A stretch of DNA of 64,000 bases, from NCBI GenBank assembly GCA_028571685.1, contig CM053148.1:89612001-89676000 (forward strand), read 5' to 3'. Below the pieces are notes generated by a model. That model ran no database searches and was not told where the DNA came from. It was given only the letters and a program-made list of their open reading frames with translations. The DNA is from Heterohyrax brucei (lineage: Eukaryota > Chordata > Mammalia > Hyracoidea > Procaviidae). This document shows positions 32,227 through 43,687 of the stretch, in pieces (position 1 is the first letter of the stretch; every line of letters begins with the position of its first letter). The position numbers and the translations under genes were made by a program.

Positions 32227-33349
32227 AAAAAGTTAATAAATACCCACAAAAGAAACTTAAAAGTACACTGTCTAGTAGTGATAAAGAGGAAGTTATTTAT
32301 AATTTAAATAATTTCATGGCTTATAAAAAGAAACACAATAAGAATATGGGGGAAACACGATGATATACTTCTCTTTAGAAATAAACAAACCTGAAGGTGG
32401 TAGAACAATCTCTTGGTATTATAGAGAAAAAAGGCTACTTAGCAATCTAATGCTAATAAATATTTCTCTCAAAATAAAAGCAAAACAATGTCATGTTTTT
32501 TTTCCCCCTTAAAAACCTCCTTAAAGAATCCGTAAAGCAAAAATAATGAGTATATTACAGGGTTAGTGGCATACTACAAACCAAGTAGATCCAAAAAGTG
32601 GTCTATAATTCTTGAACAGGAAAATGGGAATATATAACTTTTGAATGTTTTTATAACATAAAGTGTAAGTGTATTAGTTAAAAGTAACATCGATGACTAT
32701 TCTACTGCTACTAACAAATGTGAATATATAAAATATAAAAACAAAAGACAAATGTTAGCATGAAGGAATTAGAGCTAATATCTTTACCTTTGCTAGAGAA
32801 GAATCTTTACTTCAGACTGATGAAAAACACATGTTATATAAAAATTCTACAGAAATACAAAAGCATGCAGCAGAATAAATACTTATAATTGTGTAAACAT
32901 TAACCTTTTGGATAAGAGAAGCCCAAATCAGTTCCATCTTTATCTTTTAGAACAGAAAGTAAACAGATAGGTCTTAATCTGAAATATTAAACAAACTATT
33001 TTAAGCATATTTTTAAAATTACGGATGTGACAATTCTGAGGGTGGGTGTAGCCTAGAAGAACTGTTGTTTTTATTAATAAATACTTACGTGTTTCTTTGA
33101 TAAAATCAGTTAAATTGTCTGGAGATAGTTTTTTTTGAATAAGCTTTCATCAAATCACATACCTTAAAACTCTTTTTGAGATTCAAGTGTGCAAATAAAA
33201 TGACAGATAATATCGTCTTGATTAGACATAAGTTAAGAATGTTAAGAGTAGTAACCTACTCTATTTTTATTGTAAAAAAAAATCAATGGTAGTGCACACA
33301 TTCCATTTAAGATTCAATTATTGTTTATGTATTTAAAAATTAATATTCC
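32227..33349. other. No recognised feature
   Basis: AT-rich DNA, no named repeat, no notable open frame. Confidence 0.4.
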
Positions 33350-33790
33350 TGCATTAGTCATCTAGTGCTGCCATAGTAGAAATACCACAGGTAGACTGCT
33401 TTAACAAAGAGAAATTTTATTTTGTGAAGTCCAAATTCAGGGCATCAGCTCCAAGGGAAGGTGTTCTTTATCGACTCTAGAGGAAGGTCCTTGTTGTAGT
33501 CCAAGTTTCCCTGCACTGGGAGCTTCTGAGCTGCAGGGATCCCAAGTTCAAAGGATGCACTCTGCTCTCAGCACTCCTTCTTGGACGTATGACGTCCTCC
33601 AAATCTATCTGCTAGCTTATTTCTTTTATATCCCAACAAATTACCTCCAAGAACAACACAATCTAATAGATTGAGTCTTGCCTTTCTAACACAGCCACCC
33701 TGCCCATCCTTCCTCATCAACATCACACAAGCAGTATTTACATCCTAGGGGAACATCGTATAACACCAGGAACGGCGTGGCAAACAAATG
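33350..33790 (-). mobile_element. Solo LTR-like repeat (MaLR-type), copy 3
   Basis: 'TTAGTCATCTAGTGCTGCCA' is the reverse complement of the 3' end of the 8.07 kb copy. 'AATAGATTGAGTCTTGCC' further in matches its U3. The far end is degraded. Confidence 0.6.
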
Positions 33791-34106
33791 GTTACAGACA
33801 TTTACCAGAAAAAAAGGCCAATTTCTATCATCCAAAAGAAAAGATTTCTAGCATTAGTAGAAAGCTGTATCATCAAATTACAGTATTATTTATAAACACA
33901 TTCAATAAGTTTTTATTGAGCATCTCTGAAAGCCTTATGCAAAGGGAAAATCTCAGCACAATGTTAAATAACCACTAATGTCAGTTTCAAGGAATGCCAC
34001 AAAATTTGAACGTATGTATTCAAGATGAGTGGCAGAGATAAACAGCATATAGAGCAATTGACTAGGTGTAGATTGATGGCATTCCACTGAAAGTTCAGTT
34101 AAACAA
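33791..34106. other. No recognised feature
   Basis: Unique-looking DNA. Confidence 0.4.
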
Positions 34107-34322
34107 TATAAAAGGAATCCTAGTGGTGCAGTGCTTAAGCACTCAGCTGTTAACCCCAAAATCTGCATTTCTTCTAACAGACCAGCCCTCCACCAGAAAA
34201 AAGACCTGGGGCTCTGCTGTTGTATAGATTACAGACCAGGAAACCATATGGAAGCCGTTTTCCTCTGCCCCATCGCGTTGTCCTGAGTAGAATTTGACCA
34301 AACAGCACACAACAACAGTAAA
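34107..34322 (+). mobile_element. AfroSINE, diverged
   Basis: Head 'GAATCCTAGTGGTGCAGTGC' is clear. The body keeps the long subtype order, and the tail is decayed ('GAATTTGACCAAACAGC'). Confidence 0.7.
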
Positions 34323-34441
34323 TGACATAAAGCGGTTTTGCAGTTGATTTTCTGTTGTGAAAATGCTGGGCATGTAACCTAGACCTCAGTCCTGATCTAT
34401 GGTTAGAAAAAACACATATATGTTACAGTTACAACATACTT

Positions 34442-34607
34442 TCAATATAATGTTGCCACTCTGAAATATACTTTGAATTATATATAAACATATATATATA
34501 ATTCGTAGTATGTGTGTATGTGTATATATGTATGTATATATGTATATATAAACATACAGACACATATATAATTCAAAGTGCATCTCAGAGTGGCAATATT
34601 ATATTGA
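34442..34607. repeat. Inverted repeat with TA/TG-rich loop
   Basis: The arms at about 34442-34486 and 34563-34607 are complementary with about four mismatches over 44 bp. They begin 'TCAATATAATGTTGCCACTC' at the left and end with the complement at the right. The loop is a TATA/TGTA tract. Confidence 0.85.
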
Positions 34608-34625
34608 ACATATACTATAAACATA

Positions 34626-35490
34626 ACATGGAGAGAACAGAATTATAAAAGCATGGAACTCAAGGATTTCTATCAGGTTGCAATTTTTGTACAATCAGTG
34701 TATGTTCAATAAGAGACAAACAGCCAGTAACGTATGAATCATGATCAGTAATATATGTCTTGAAGAAGTGATTAAAGAATATACAAATTCAGCATAAAGC
34801 TCCCCTTAATTAGAACAGTGCACTTTGACTAAACAAGAATTCATCTTCTAACATCTCCTTGAGTTAAATCATTAGCTATTTCAAGAATACATGGGTTTGT
34901 CATCTCTAGTACATAGACTCATACAGAGTAATTCAATTTCAAGTTACTTGGATATGAGGAAAATAGTGTGTCAGTCCTTCAATGCTTACCAGGTACATTC
35001 ATATGAATAAAAGAAATTTACTGTTATAACAGTGCTATCGAGTAAATCAGATTTTGATCTGAATATTATCATGGAGAAGCTAAGAGATTAAATCAAATAT
35101 CACTCTAACCGGTATGGAAATCAACCAGGCTGGCGGTTGTCCAAAATGTGGAAGCTGCGCCAATGATAAAAACAACTTCTATATCTGAGTGTTTTGCATT
35201 CATTATCTCCTTATCCTAATGTACCAGTCAGTTATGTTGCAGTTTGGGAGCAGATAAAATATAATAGTTAACACACGATACAGGTTGTGCAGAGAATTCA
35301 GGTCAAAATAAATGCAGTGTATACCGTAAGTCCAAACAAACCTCTTGTGAATTTCATGACTTGGAATTATACAACTGTATAAAGATGTATAGATGAACTA
35401 TACATCTTTGTATAGTTCTTGATAAAGAACTATAATTTCTTTCAAAATATAGAGGAAAACAGTTAATCAAAATTTCTCATCCATCAGATA
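34626..35490. other. No recognised feature
   Basis: AT-rich DNA. A small local palindrome around 'GATGTATAGATGAACTATAC' lies at about 35385-35405. Confidence 0.4.
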
Positions 35491-35697
35491 GCCAAGCCAA
35501 GCCAAGTGCCGTCAAGTCGGATCCGACTCATATACCCTGATGCTCTGTAACTAAAGTAACATCCTGCACTAAACCACTAATCTATCCTAAAAGACTTGAG
35601 TAAAACTGCCCCACAGTTTCCAAGGAGCATCTGGTAGATTTGAACTGCTGACCCATTGGTTTGGAAGCCATAGTATTAACCACTACATCCTACATCA
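35491..35697 (-). mobile_element. AfroSINE, subfamily with CCAAGCCAAG tail
   Basis: Starts 'AGCCAAGCCAAGCCAAGTGC', then 'GTCAAGTCGGATCCGACTC'. The body 'CAAGGAGCATCTGGTAG' follows and the head is partly decayed. Confidence 0.8.
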
Positions 35698-36897
35698 GCT
35701 CTACATAGTTTTCAGAATCCATAAGAATTTTTCATTTCAAATTACAATAATGCAAGGAGGATTAATGGCAAGAAGGATTAAAAAAAACAACTGCATTTAT
35801 GAAAAAGCCTGCAGAAGTGAACCATTTTGAAAATATTAGTGTTTTGTGACTCATGACATATCGTTTCTTTTAAAACAGATTTCATCCATTTAAAGTCGTT
35901 TCTTCAGCCTTGAAAAGAGAAGCATTTTCAGCCATTGTTTTCCAAAGGACGGATCCTGCTTTTTATATTTGGTATTCTGTTTTCAAAATGTCACAAAATG
36001 CCAAAGAGTAGAGAATTGTAGAGTTTAAGAGAAACAAGTTTTGCATATTTAATTACCAAAAAGAAAACTGAGAAATATTTCTCAAAGCATTTTCAAGTAA
36101 TTTTTCCTAAAATATTCATAAATATTTTGTTTATAGATACGTTAAATAAAGAAATAATCATCTCTTGATTACTTTTGCAGTGATTCCATGCTTAAGGTTA
36201 CCTATGATTAAAACATTGAAAATGCCATTCTGAGAGAAGGAGCCCAGTTTCATTGCTCTTCTATTCTTTCACCCCTGCTCTGCTTAAACCGATAATGGGG
36301 ACAGATGAGACTTAAGGTCATTATCAAGTTGGATTTGGGGGGAAGAATTTGGAACTTTCTCTTTATTCTTCCTGCTTTGAATACCACTTTTCTGTGATGT
36401 TCACAGGGTAGAAAAAATTGTAATTGCTAACCTACCTTCTCACTGGTACTCACCAAGATTCTGAGATTGTTTTTCCATACCCTAGAGCTACTTTTCCTGA
36501 TCGATGACCAGACAAGTTAATGCCAATTTATTTGGCCGCTGCCCAGATAATCATCACGGCTGACCTGGATATCTCCACCTCATCCCCAAACACCTGGCAC
36601 ATATTTCCTTCTCCTTTCCCTAAATCCTCCTATAAAGCTTGCTGGCAGGCTCTGAGATGTTGAGTTAGTTTTTAAGGTACTAATCTGCCATCTACTCAAA
36701 TTGCTGGCAATCTGGATAAAACACTCTTAAAGGAGTCAATCCCTATCTCTACATATTCATGTAGTAGTGACAGACAGTGTAAGTTGCAATTGGGCATTTT
36801 TCAGGTAACAGTATCAGTCATTCTTACGTTTCCCAATATAGATACGCAGCTACTCTGATGATACCCCAAGTTTAATGCCTTGTATTAACCTAATGGA
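35698..36897. other. No recognised feature
   Basis: No named repeat. No open frame of note. Confidence 0.4.
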
Positions 36898-37442
36898 AAC
36901 ACTCATGGTATAGTCATTTATTGCTATGGCTGCTAACCAAAGGATCTGCAGTTGGAATCTACCAGGTTGTTGGAACACAGGTGTTCAAGATCAGGAATGC
37001 AGGTTCGAGATTCAGGCAGACCTGAATCAGACCAATGACGGAATCAGACCTGAATCAGACTAATGACGGAGTCTCAGCTGGTGTGGTCACAGAAGTTTTA
37101 TCGGATCGAAGGCACAGTCAGGCAGCACAGCATCTCAGGCAACAGCAAGTGGCCAGAGGCAGCAGACACGAGACTGCATCTTTTAGTGCAGTGACCTTAC
37201 ATACCAGTTTCACACAAAGGTGGCTGGCTGCCAGATTTGAGCCCTCAAGGCCAAGTGAAGCATAAAGAGCTTATATCTTACTGCTAAATCACCTTTAGGC
37301 AGAAGACATGTACATAGCCAAAAGGCCTGAGCAAAAACAACATTCCAGGCTGTCTCCACACAGATGTTCTTTGGAAACTCTGTCATATAAGTTCACTATG
37401 GGTCAGAATTGACTTGACAACAATGGATTTGGTTTTGGTTTA
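36898..37442 (+). mobile_element. AfroSINE split by a 394 bp insertion
   Basis: Left part 36898-36968 ('GCTGCTAACCAAAGGATCTG' ... CTACCAGGT). Right part 37363-37442 ('ATGTTCTTTGGAAACTCTGT' and the tail 'GAATTGACTTGACAAC'). The two halves join in the order of an intact SINE. Confidence 0.85.
36969..37362 (-). mobile_element. Candidate solo LTR inserted in the SINE
   Basis: On the minus strand it starts TGTGTGGAGACAG and ends GTTCCAACA, giving TG...CA termini over 394 bp. It has no poly(A) and does not match L1, RTE or SINE. Near its 3' end it carries a 28 bp tandem duplication (37017-37072). A TATA-like GATATAAG lies in the middle. The target duplication is at best 3-4 bp and not exact. Confidence 0.55.
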
Positions 37443-37461
37443 TTTCCCTAACAGGTCCATT

Positions 37462-37685
37462 GAAACCCTAAACTGAAAACTAAACCAAACCCACTGCTTA
37501 TTGAGTCAATTCCTACTCATAGTGACCTTTTAGTACAGATTAGACCTGCTGCATGGAGTTTCCAAAGCTGTAATCATTTCGGAAGATGACTGCCACGTCT
37601 TTTCTGCCAGCAAGTGGCTGGAGGGTTCAAACCACCAATCTTTCAGTTAGCAGTTTAGCTTTTAAACACTGAGCCACCAGGGATC
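37462..37685 (-). mobile_element. AfroSINE, long subtype
   Basis: Complete from the tail 'TTGAGTCAATTCCTACTCAT' to the head 'GAGCCACCAGGGATCC'. It contains the 'GGAAGATGACTGCCACGTC' middle. Confidence 0.85.
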
Positions 37686-38309
37686 CTATATAAAACCCTA
37701 AAAAAAAATAAATAAACAGCATAACCGTCAAGTCTATTTCCATTCATTTTCCCTTTAGACCTTAGACACTGTTAGATCATTATCCCACAAGTAACACAAG
37801 TCAAACATGACCCACACTGAACTCTTGGCTCTCTTGTCTTGATCCTATCTTTTCTTGAATTCATTCCTTCATCTGTGGCATAATCAGTTAATTTCAAATG
37901 ATAGGCTTTGGAGACACTATTGATTGATTCATTTCCATCACTCTCTCATGAAGGCAGTCTTTAAATTATGAAGATTCCATCTGAAATCTACTTTTTCTTC
38001 TCTAATTATTCTGCCACTGTCTAATAGCACCCTCTATCACACCCTAATTGGGTTTCCATGATGTACTATTTAACAATCATTATTAAACTTACTTCACTCA
38101 CGCTGAAAGAATTTTTTCTCCATATATAACCCTACTGAAGTTATCTTTTACAAATAATCTGACCATGTCACAATAGCAATCACCAGTCTTGTTGAACTAA
38201 CTACTGCTCCTACATTGCACTATAAATACATTAACATGACATGAAACGTTCATCACAATCTGGTTCCAACCCAAGTCTCAGGTTTAGTTTTCTCCTTTAC
38301 TTACCTACG
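37686..38309. other. No recognised feature
   Basis: Unique-looking DNA. Confidence 0.4.
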
Positions 38310-38841
38310 AGGTCCAACAATTAAGTCCATGATCTTAATTGTTTTTACTGCTGCATACCTCATTGCTGAATATCACTACAGTCACCTTCATGGTACTCCC
38401 CTTGAGAAGCTATGTGCCAAAGCCAGTGCTTAGCCCACCCTTCCAAGGAATTTTGGAACTCTTTCTGGAATGGCCGCTGCACATGGTGGCAAGTTGGTGA
38501 ACTTATTTGCATAGTTGTCTGTGAGGGAGTTTTTAACTAGTATACAGCTGTATTGGGACACCTGGTCTGGCCCCCAATGACTTTTTTCTTTACCTGAAGA
38601 TAAAGGAAATTTTGAAAGGATATCATTTTGATGACATTCAGAGCATCAAGGGTGATACAATGACAACTCAAATGGCCATTCTAGATAAAAATTTCAAAAT
38701 TGCTTTGAAAGATGGACTAGGCACTGGTGTCAGTGCGTAGCCTCCTAAGGGGAGTACTTCAAAGGTGATCATAATGATATTCAGCAATGAGATATGTAGC
38801 ACTTTTTCTAGGAGGAGTTAGTGAATTTAACTGGCAGACCT
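38310..38841. mobile_element. Mariner-type element with long inverted ends
   Basis: Termini AGGTCCAACAATTAAGTCC at 38310 and its inverted counterpart ending CAGACCT at 38841. Each end carries about 170 bp of related sequence in opposite orientation ('GCATACCTCATTGCTGAATA' against 'TATTCAGCAATGAGATATG'). The core encodes a worn transposase C-terminus on the + strand (a PNDFFLYLKIKE-like box at about 38570). Confidence 0.75.
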
Positions 38842-38892
38842 TTACTTCATGAGTACTACATCATGGCTGTAAGAAACTCTTCTTCTGTCATT

Positions 38893-39076
38893 AAAACCCA
38901 AATCTACTGCTGTCCAGTCAATTCCAACTCATCTGTCATTAGTAAAAAGAAAAACTCTGTGGGGTAGGACAGAGTGTAACTGCCCCATAGGGCAGATAAG
39001 GAGTACCTGTTAGATTTCAACTGCTCACACTTTGGTTAGCAGCAGTGACATTTAACCACCGTCCCATCAGGCTTTC
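38893..39076 (-). mobile_element. AfroSINE with a small internal insertion
   Basis: Tail 'CTGTCCAGTCAATTCCAACT' and head 'CATCAGGCTTTCC'. A short A-rich addition separates the tail from the body. Confidence 0.8.
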
Positions 39077-39474
39077 CTTACATAATTTATTTCAAAATGA
39101 TTTGTTTCCACATGAGTTTCTTTTTGCCCAAAATTGCTTTGTGATTTTCCTAATGCAACAAACTCTTTATGTCTTAGGTTACATTTATTATTCGAATCTC
39201 TCCTCCTATTGGCATTCTTAATACTTTTAAAACAATACAAAGATTTTTAAAATTGCACGTATATCAAAACAAGTATTTTATTCTCAACCTACTTGAATCA
39301 AACCAAAGTTTATCCAGAAAAGCAGAATTAGCAGGAAGTATAGATATCAAGAATTGTATTAAAGGGAATTGGCTGACCCAGATTTGGAAACTAGCTAAGC
39401 GTGTCTGGAATACACAGGGCAGGTGGCCAGAGGAGACCATGGGCAGGCTAGAACCATGAACACAGACTGAAGCT
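39077..39474. other. No recognised feature
   Basis: AT-rich, then GC-richer DNA. An open frame on the minus strand at 39264-39590 has no recognisable domain. Confidence 0.35.
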
Positions 39475-39546
39475 TTTGTGCAACAGCGGTTAGGAAAGGA
39501 TAACCTCTCATTTGTGCAACAGTAGTCAGGAGAGGATAACCAATGG
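39475..39546. repeat. 36 bp tandem duplication
   Basis: 'TTTGTGCAACAGCGGTTAGG' at 39475 and 'TTTGTGCAACAGTAGTCAGG' at 39511. Both continue to AGGATAACC. Confidence 0.8.
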
Positions 39547-39693
39547 ATCAGCTGGCTGTTTTTATCTTTAATTGGTGGGATGAACCACATTTCATTTCAT
39601 TTCACTCTTGTGCACTAAAAACCTACTAGATGAGAAACTCAGAATGTCTATCAATCATCTGGGGTTCAAACCAAGAGAGTACATACACACAAG

Positions 39694-40211
39694 CAGCTAG
39701 TGCTGCTTTAATAGAAATAGCACACAGTGAATGGCTTCAGCAAATAAAGACTTGTTCTTCCACAGTCCAGAAGGCTAGAAGTCCGAATTCAGGGTGTCTG
39801 CTCCAGTGGAAATCTTTCCCCCTTTGTTGGCTTTACAGGAAAGTACTCATATTGCACCAGTCTCTGGTTGGGGAGAATCTTGGTGAAGGAACCTCAGCTC
39901 TAAAGACGTACTCTACTCCACGTGCTGCTTTCTTGACGGTATGAGATTTCCCGGCTCTCTGCCAGCTTCCCTTTCCTTTTATCTCTCGTGGGATAAAAGA
40001 ATAAAAGGTGGTACAAGCCACACTCCAGGGAAACTCCCTTTACAGTGGAGCAGGGAGAAGACCTTTGGAAGGGATTTGCAGCCCCACACTAATCCTCTTT
40101 AACAGACAGCATAGGAAAATCACAAATGGAGGACAATCACAAAATATTAGGAGTCATGGCCCAGCCAAATGGCCATACATGCTTTTGGGGGGACACAGTT
40201 CAATCCATCAC
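39694..40211 (-). mobile_element. Solo LTR-like repeat (MaLR-type), copy 4
   Basis: 'CTAGTGCTGCTTTAATAGAA' to 'ACACAGTTCAATCCATCACA', reverse-complementary to the 8.07 kb family. Its end abuts the CA microsatellite. Confidence 0.6.
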
Positions 40212-40256
40212 ACACACACACACACACATACACCCATACACACACACACACACTCT
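40207..40256. repeat. CA microsatellite
   Basis: About 20 CA dinucleotides with few interruptions. Confidence 0.95.
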
Positions 40257-40264
40257 TACGGATT

Positions 40265-40438
40265 TATTTGGTGCTGTAGTGTTTAAAGCAATTGACTATT
40301 AACCAAAAGGTTTGGCAGCTTGAGACCACAAGAGGCTCGACAGGAGAAAAGTGTGCCAGTTGGCTTCCTAAGAGATTTACAGCCTTGGAAAACCTAAGGA
40401 ATCACTATGAGTTGGAAGCAACTTGACAACAATAGATT
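40265..40438 (+). mobile_element. AfroSINE, diverged
   Basis: Head 'TTGGTGCTGTAGTGTTTAAA' and tail 'CTATGAGTTGGAAGCAACTT'. Confidence 0.8.
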
Positions 40439-40654
40439 ATTATCAAGAATTGGATAGTGTAATTGTGGGCTGGCCAAGAAAGACCACAGCCAGTGAGGCT
40501 GGCAGGCAGGTAGGGAAGAGCAAGCAGAAACTCCCAGGCCCCAGCGGAAGTTGTTGTCTGCAGATGGGGTGTTAACCTCCCGCTCTCTGCCAGGGAAGTC
40601 CAAGGCCTGCTTTTCAAAAGTGCTTCTGACTGACAAAGGCAGTGTCAACTACTA

Positions 40655-40822
40655 TACCAAACCAAATCCACTGCTGTTGAGTCAGTGCCGACTCATAGTG
40701 ACCCTGTGACAGAATAGGACTGCCCCACAGAATTTCCAGGGAGCATCTGGCAGATTTGAACTGCTGACCTTTTGGTTAGCAGACGTAACACTTAACCCAC
40801 TATGCCACCAGGGTTTCCAATT
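40655..40822 (-). mobile_element. AfroSINE
   Basis: Complete: tail 'GAGTCAGTGCCGACTCATAG', head 'TGCCACCAGGGTTTCC'. A + strand copy starts 160 bp away. Confidence 0.88.
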
Positions 40823-40981
40823 AGTATAGTATCGCTAAATTAAATTCAACTGATTTGAGGCTGTAATTACATCTGCACAACTCATTCCATCAGCACCTAG
40901 ATAAGTGTTTAACTAAATAAACGGGAAAGTGCCTGTGTGTGCAGCACAATAATTCAATAATTGCTCCCCACCATTCTGTTC

Positions 40982-41150
40982 AGAAACCCTGGGGTGTAGT
41001 GGTTAAGTGCTACTGCTGCTAACCAAAACATTGACAGTTCAAATCCACCAGATCTTCCTTGGAAACTCTGGGGCAGCTTTACTCTGTCCTGTGGGGTCCC
41101 TGTGAGTTGCAATCAACTTGACGGCAGTGTATTTTGTTTATTTTGGTTTA
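40982..41150 (+). mobile_element. AfroSINE
   Basis: Complete: 'GAAACCCTGGGGTGTAGTGG' to 'GCAATCAACTTGACGGCAGT'. Confidence 0.9.
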
Positions 41151-41287
41151 TTTGTTCATTATGTATTTTAATACCATTCCATTCTAGTAGTTTAGTCTCA
41201 CCAAATTGCTATTTCAAAGAAATTGCTGCTACAGTTACCCATTACCCAACATACTTTGGTGTCTGTTTCCAACAGAACTACATTTAA

Positions 41288-41453
41288 ACTCAAATCCAAA
41301 TCCATTGCCATCAAGTCAGTTCCAACCCACAGGGACCCTATAGGACAGAGTAGAACTGCCTCATAGAGTTTCTAATGAACACCTGGTGGATTTGAACTGG
41401 TGACCATCTGGTTAGCAGCTATAGCTCTTAACCACTAGGCCACCAGGATTTCC
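41288..41453 (-). mobile_element. AfroSINE
   Basis: Complete: tail 'CCATCAAGTCAGTTCCAACC', head 'GGCCACCAGGATTTCC'. Confidence 0.9.
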
Positions 41454-41790
41454 ATAACCACAAGACAACCAATCGAAATGAAAGAGATTTACTTTGATTA
41501 ATTTCTGCACATTCAATCTCATTTGATTCCATTAATTTCTTATTAATGTTTTCTACTGCCAAACGAACAAGTTTAGAATGCTATTTGCTTTTAGTTACTG
41601 TGGCTCTTTATTCTCCTACTGCTTAGGAGAGTTTCTCCTCCTCTTTTTTGACTTAATGACCTTGAGACATTTCAAGACAACGAGCAAGTTACACTCTTTG
41701 CATCATCCATCAGTTTAGGTTTCTCTACTGTTTCCTTGAGATTGGATTCATGCTATGAATATTTGTCCCATAAGAGAGGATGTATTCTTC
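41454..41790. other. No recognised feature
   Basis: Unique-looking DNA downstream (on the minus strand) of the 203-codon frame. Confidence 0.4.
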
Positions 41791-42402
41791 TCATTCCATT
41801 TGATCTTGTGGCATACAATTCCTATTTGTCCCCTTAGTGCAAAGTTTCTCAAACTCTGTCCTAGTTACACCTGTAGCTGGGTCTGTCTTTGCTGTGAGGT
41901 GACTCTCTGAGCATTGCTCATAGGAACGTCCCTCTCCTCTACCCAATAAATGCCACCAGCACTGCCACCCCACATGAGTAGCAACATTGTCCCTACAGAT
42001 ATTAATAAATGGTCTCTTCTGTTTGATAGTCATGCTGTTTGTCGTATTCATTTTGACCACTTGATTAGATTTACTATGTTCCATTTTCTGTGAATATGAA
42101 TTGTGTGAGATGTACTTGGAAAACACACAAATATTGCATTCTTCATAAAACTTTCTATTTATTCTTGGTTGAATGTTTATACGGACTATATTGGTTTTTT
42201 TAACAGTAAAGGATGATAACGTGTCATTTATTTTCATGTTTGAATTGCTTCTGATTTGGTCAGTGAAGATTTCTTCCAACTGCCTATTTAGGTTTTCTTT
42301 TTGTTTTTCCTTTAAATGTGTGCAATATCTTTGATTATTTCTTTGCTGTCTAACCAGAAGCAATGAGATGCTTAAATTAATCTTATATTTTTGCTCCACC
42401 AA
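41791..42402 (-). other. Unrecognised 203-codon open frame
   Basis: The longest open frame in the window outside the retrovirus. The start is an ATG at 42402 and the stop is at 41791. The product would be basic and Asn/Lys-rich, with no membrane segment or signal peptide. I recognise no domain. The C-terminal half is richer in Cys, Trp, Gly and Thr, and its DNA is less AT-biased. In AT-rich DNA a frame of this length is longer than expected by chance but not decisive. It may be a piece of an old repeat or processed transcript. Confidence 0.2.
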
Positions 42403-42745
42403 CTTCGGAACCTGCTTATTCCAAGAAGCCTTGCATCCTTTATGTGGAGTATTTAGAACCCCACAATTGGACTCATTTCTGGCAGGATGTCACCCCTTTC
42501 AGACCCTCTGATTGCACACCAGTAAAGGAAAGTGTGTACAAACATATATCAATGCATGAGTGTGTGTGTGCTCACGTAGTGACACCTAACTCTTAATCCA
42601 AAGCACATATTGAAAAGAATAAATTCTCGTTAGTCTTTCTAACTGCAATCTAAAAAGATTTTATTCAGCATTTCTTCCTTTTATTACACTTTCACTGAGA
42701 ATTATAATTTCTATTATTTTGAATGCATTTATTAATTTGGTCAAA

Positions 42746-42806
42746 GGGGCAGTTCTACTCTGACCTACAAGGTCGTTATGAGTCAGAGCGGACTCGATGG
42801 CAAGGG
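42746..42806 (+). mobile_element. AfroSINE 3' half
   Basis: 'GGGGCAGTTCTACTCTGACC' to 'AGCGGACTCGATGGC'. The head is absent. Confidence 0.7.
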
Positions 42807-43500
42807 GTGGACAGGGTGTAATCAGGCTACTTCCGTTAACGCTCTGTCCCACGCACAGGTGCCCCGACCAGCCCACTCTCACTCAGCTCACTCATATTTC
42901 TGACTCGCTATTCACGCTGCTCCGATTTCAGCCTCTCATCCTAAGTTTCCCTATGTCATCCTGCTGAGACTTGAACTGCTCACTCAAAAGCACCAGCATA
43001 CCCTCATGGGTACGCTTTCTCACCGTACTTGAGATCTATACTACTAGGCAGGTCATCACAGAACCCTGATGCTTTTTTGGTGCTCTATTTGCAGAGGGTT
43101 GACTTTGACATTCTTCCCCAAGTTACCCCTCCACTGGTGGATGCATCTTTACCTGGATCAGGCTCTGCATCCCCACTGTACTGACCTACGGCCATCTGAA
43201 TAACTTTCTCCAGCCCTTAGGTTTCCTCTGACCCATGCTATCAGAGCGCCTCCCACTCCCACCTCCCCTGCCGGACGGCACCTTTGCACTATTTGGTCTC
43301 TGTCTCCCCCTACTGGGGTATTCTTTGCATAGACGCCCTCCTCAAACTCCCTTCAGCTTTGATGTTCCAAGCTAGGTCTTCTCTCACTTTAGACGTCTCC
43401 ACCGTCTGCTTAGGCTCCCTTTCTTATATGAGAAACTCTCCCTGCTTGGATGCCGCTTTCGTTCTTTTGTGGTTCCTTCACCTGACTCGAGATCATTCTT
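42807..43500. other. GC-richer, unrecognised stretch
   Basis: Noticeably more C/T-rich on the + strand than its flanks. A 95-codon + strand frame (43284-43571) has no recognisable domain. It may be a transcript-derived or LTR sequence that I cannot name. Confidence 0.3.
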
Positions 43501-43501
43501 T

Positions 43502-43687
43502 TGTGTCCTTCTTGGGTTTTACCCATCATGTCACACACCGAGAAGCCATCTCCACTCTGCTTAGATTCTGATACTCTGCTCTGTACCACCAGTTTCCTTA
43601 AGGCTTTAACACTGAAACATACATGGATGAAAGAGGAGAGGATGGGAGGAGGAAGAACTTTCATTAATTTTTCAGCTAAGTCCTTTT
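43502..43687 (-). repeat. Left arm of a long inverted repeat
   Basis: Reverse complement of 44048-44238, with about 8 differences over about 190 bp. The minus strand of this arm and the + strand of the other are open for about 60 residues in the same frame. Confidence 0.9.
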
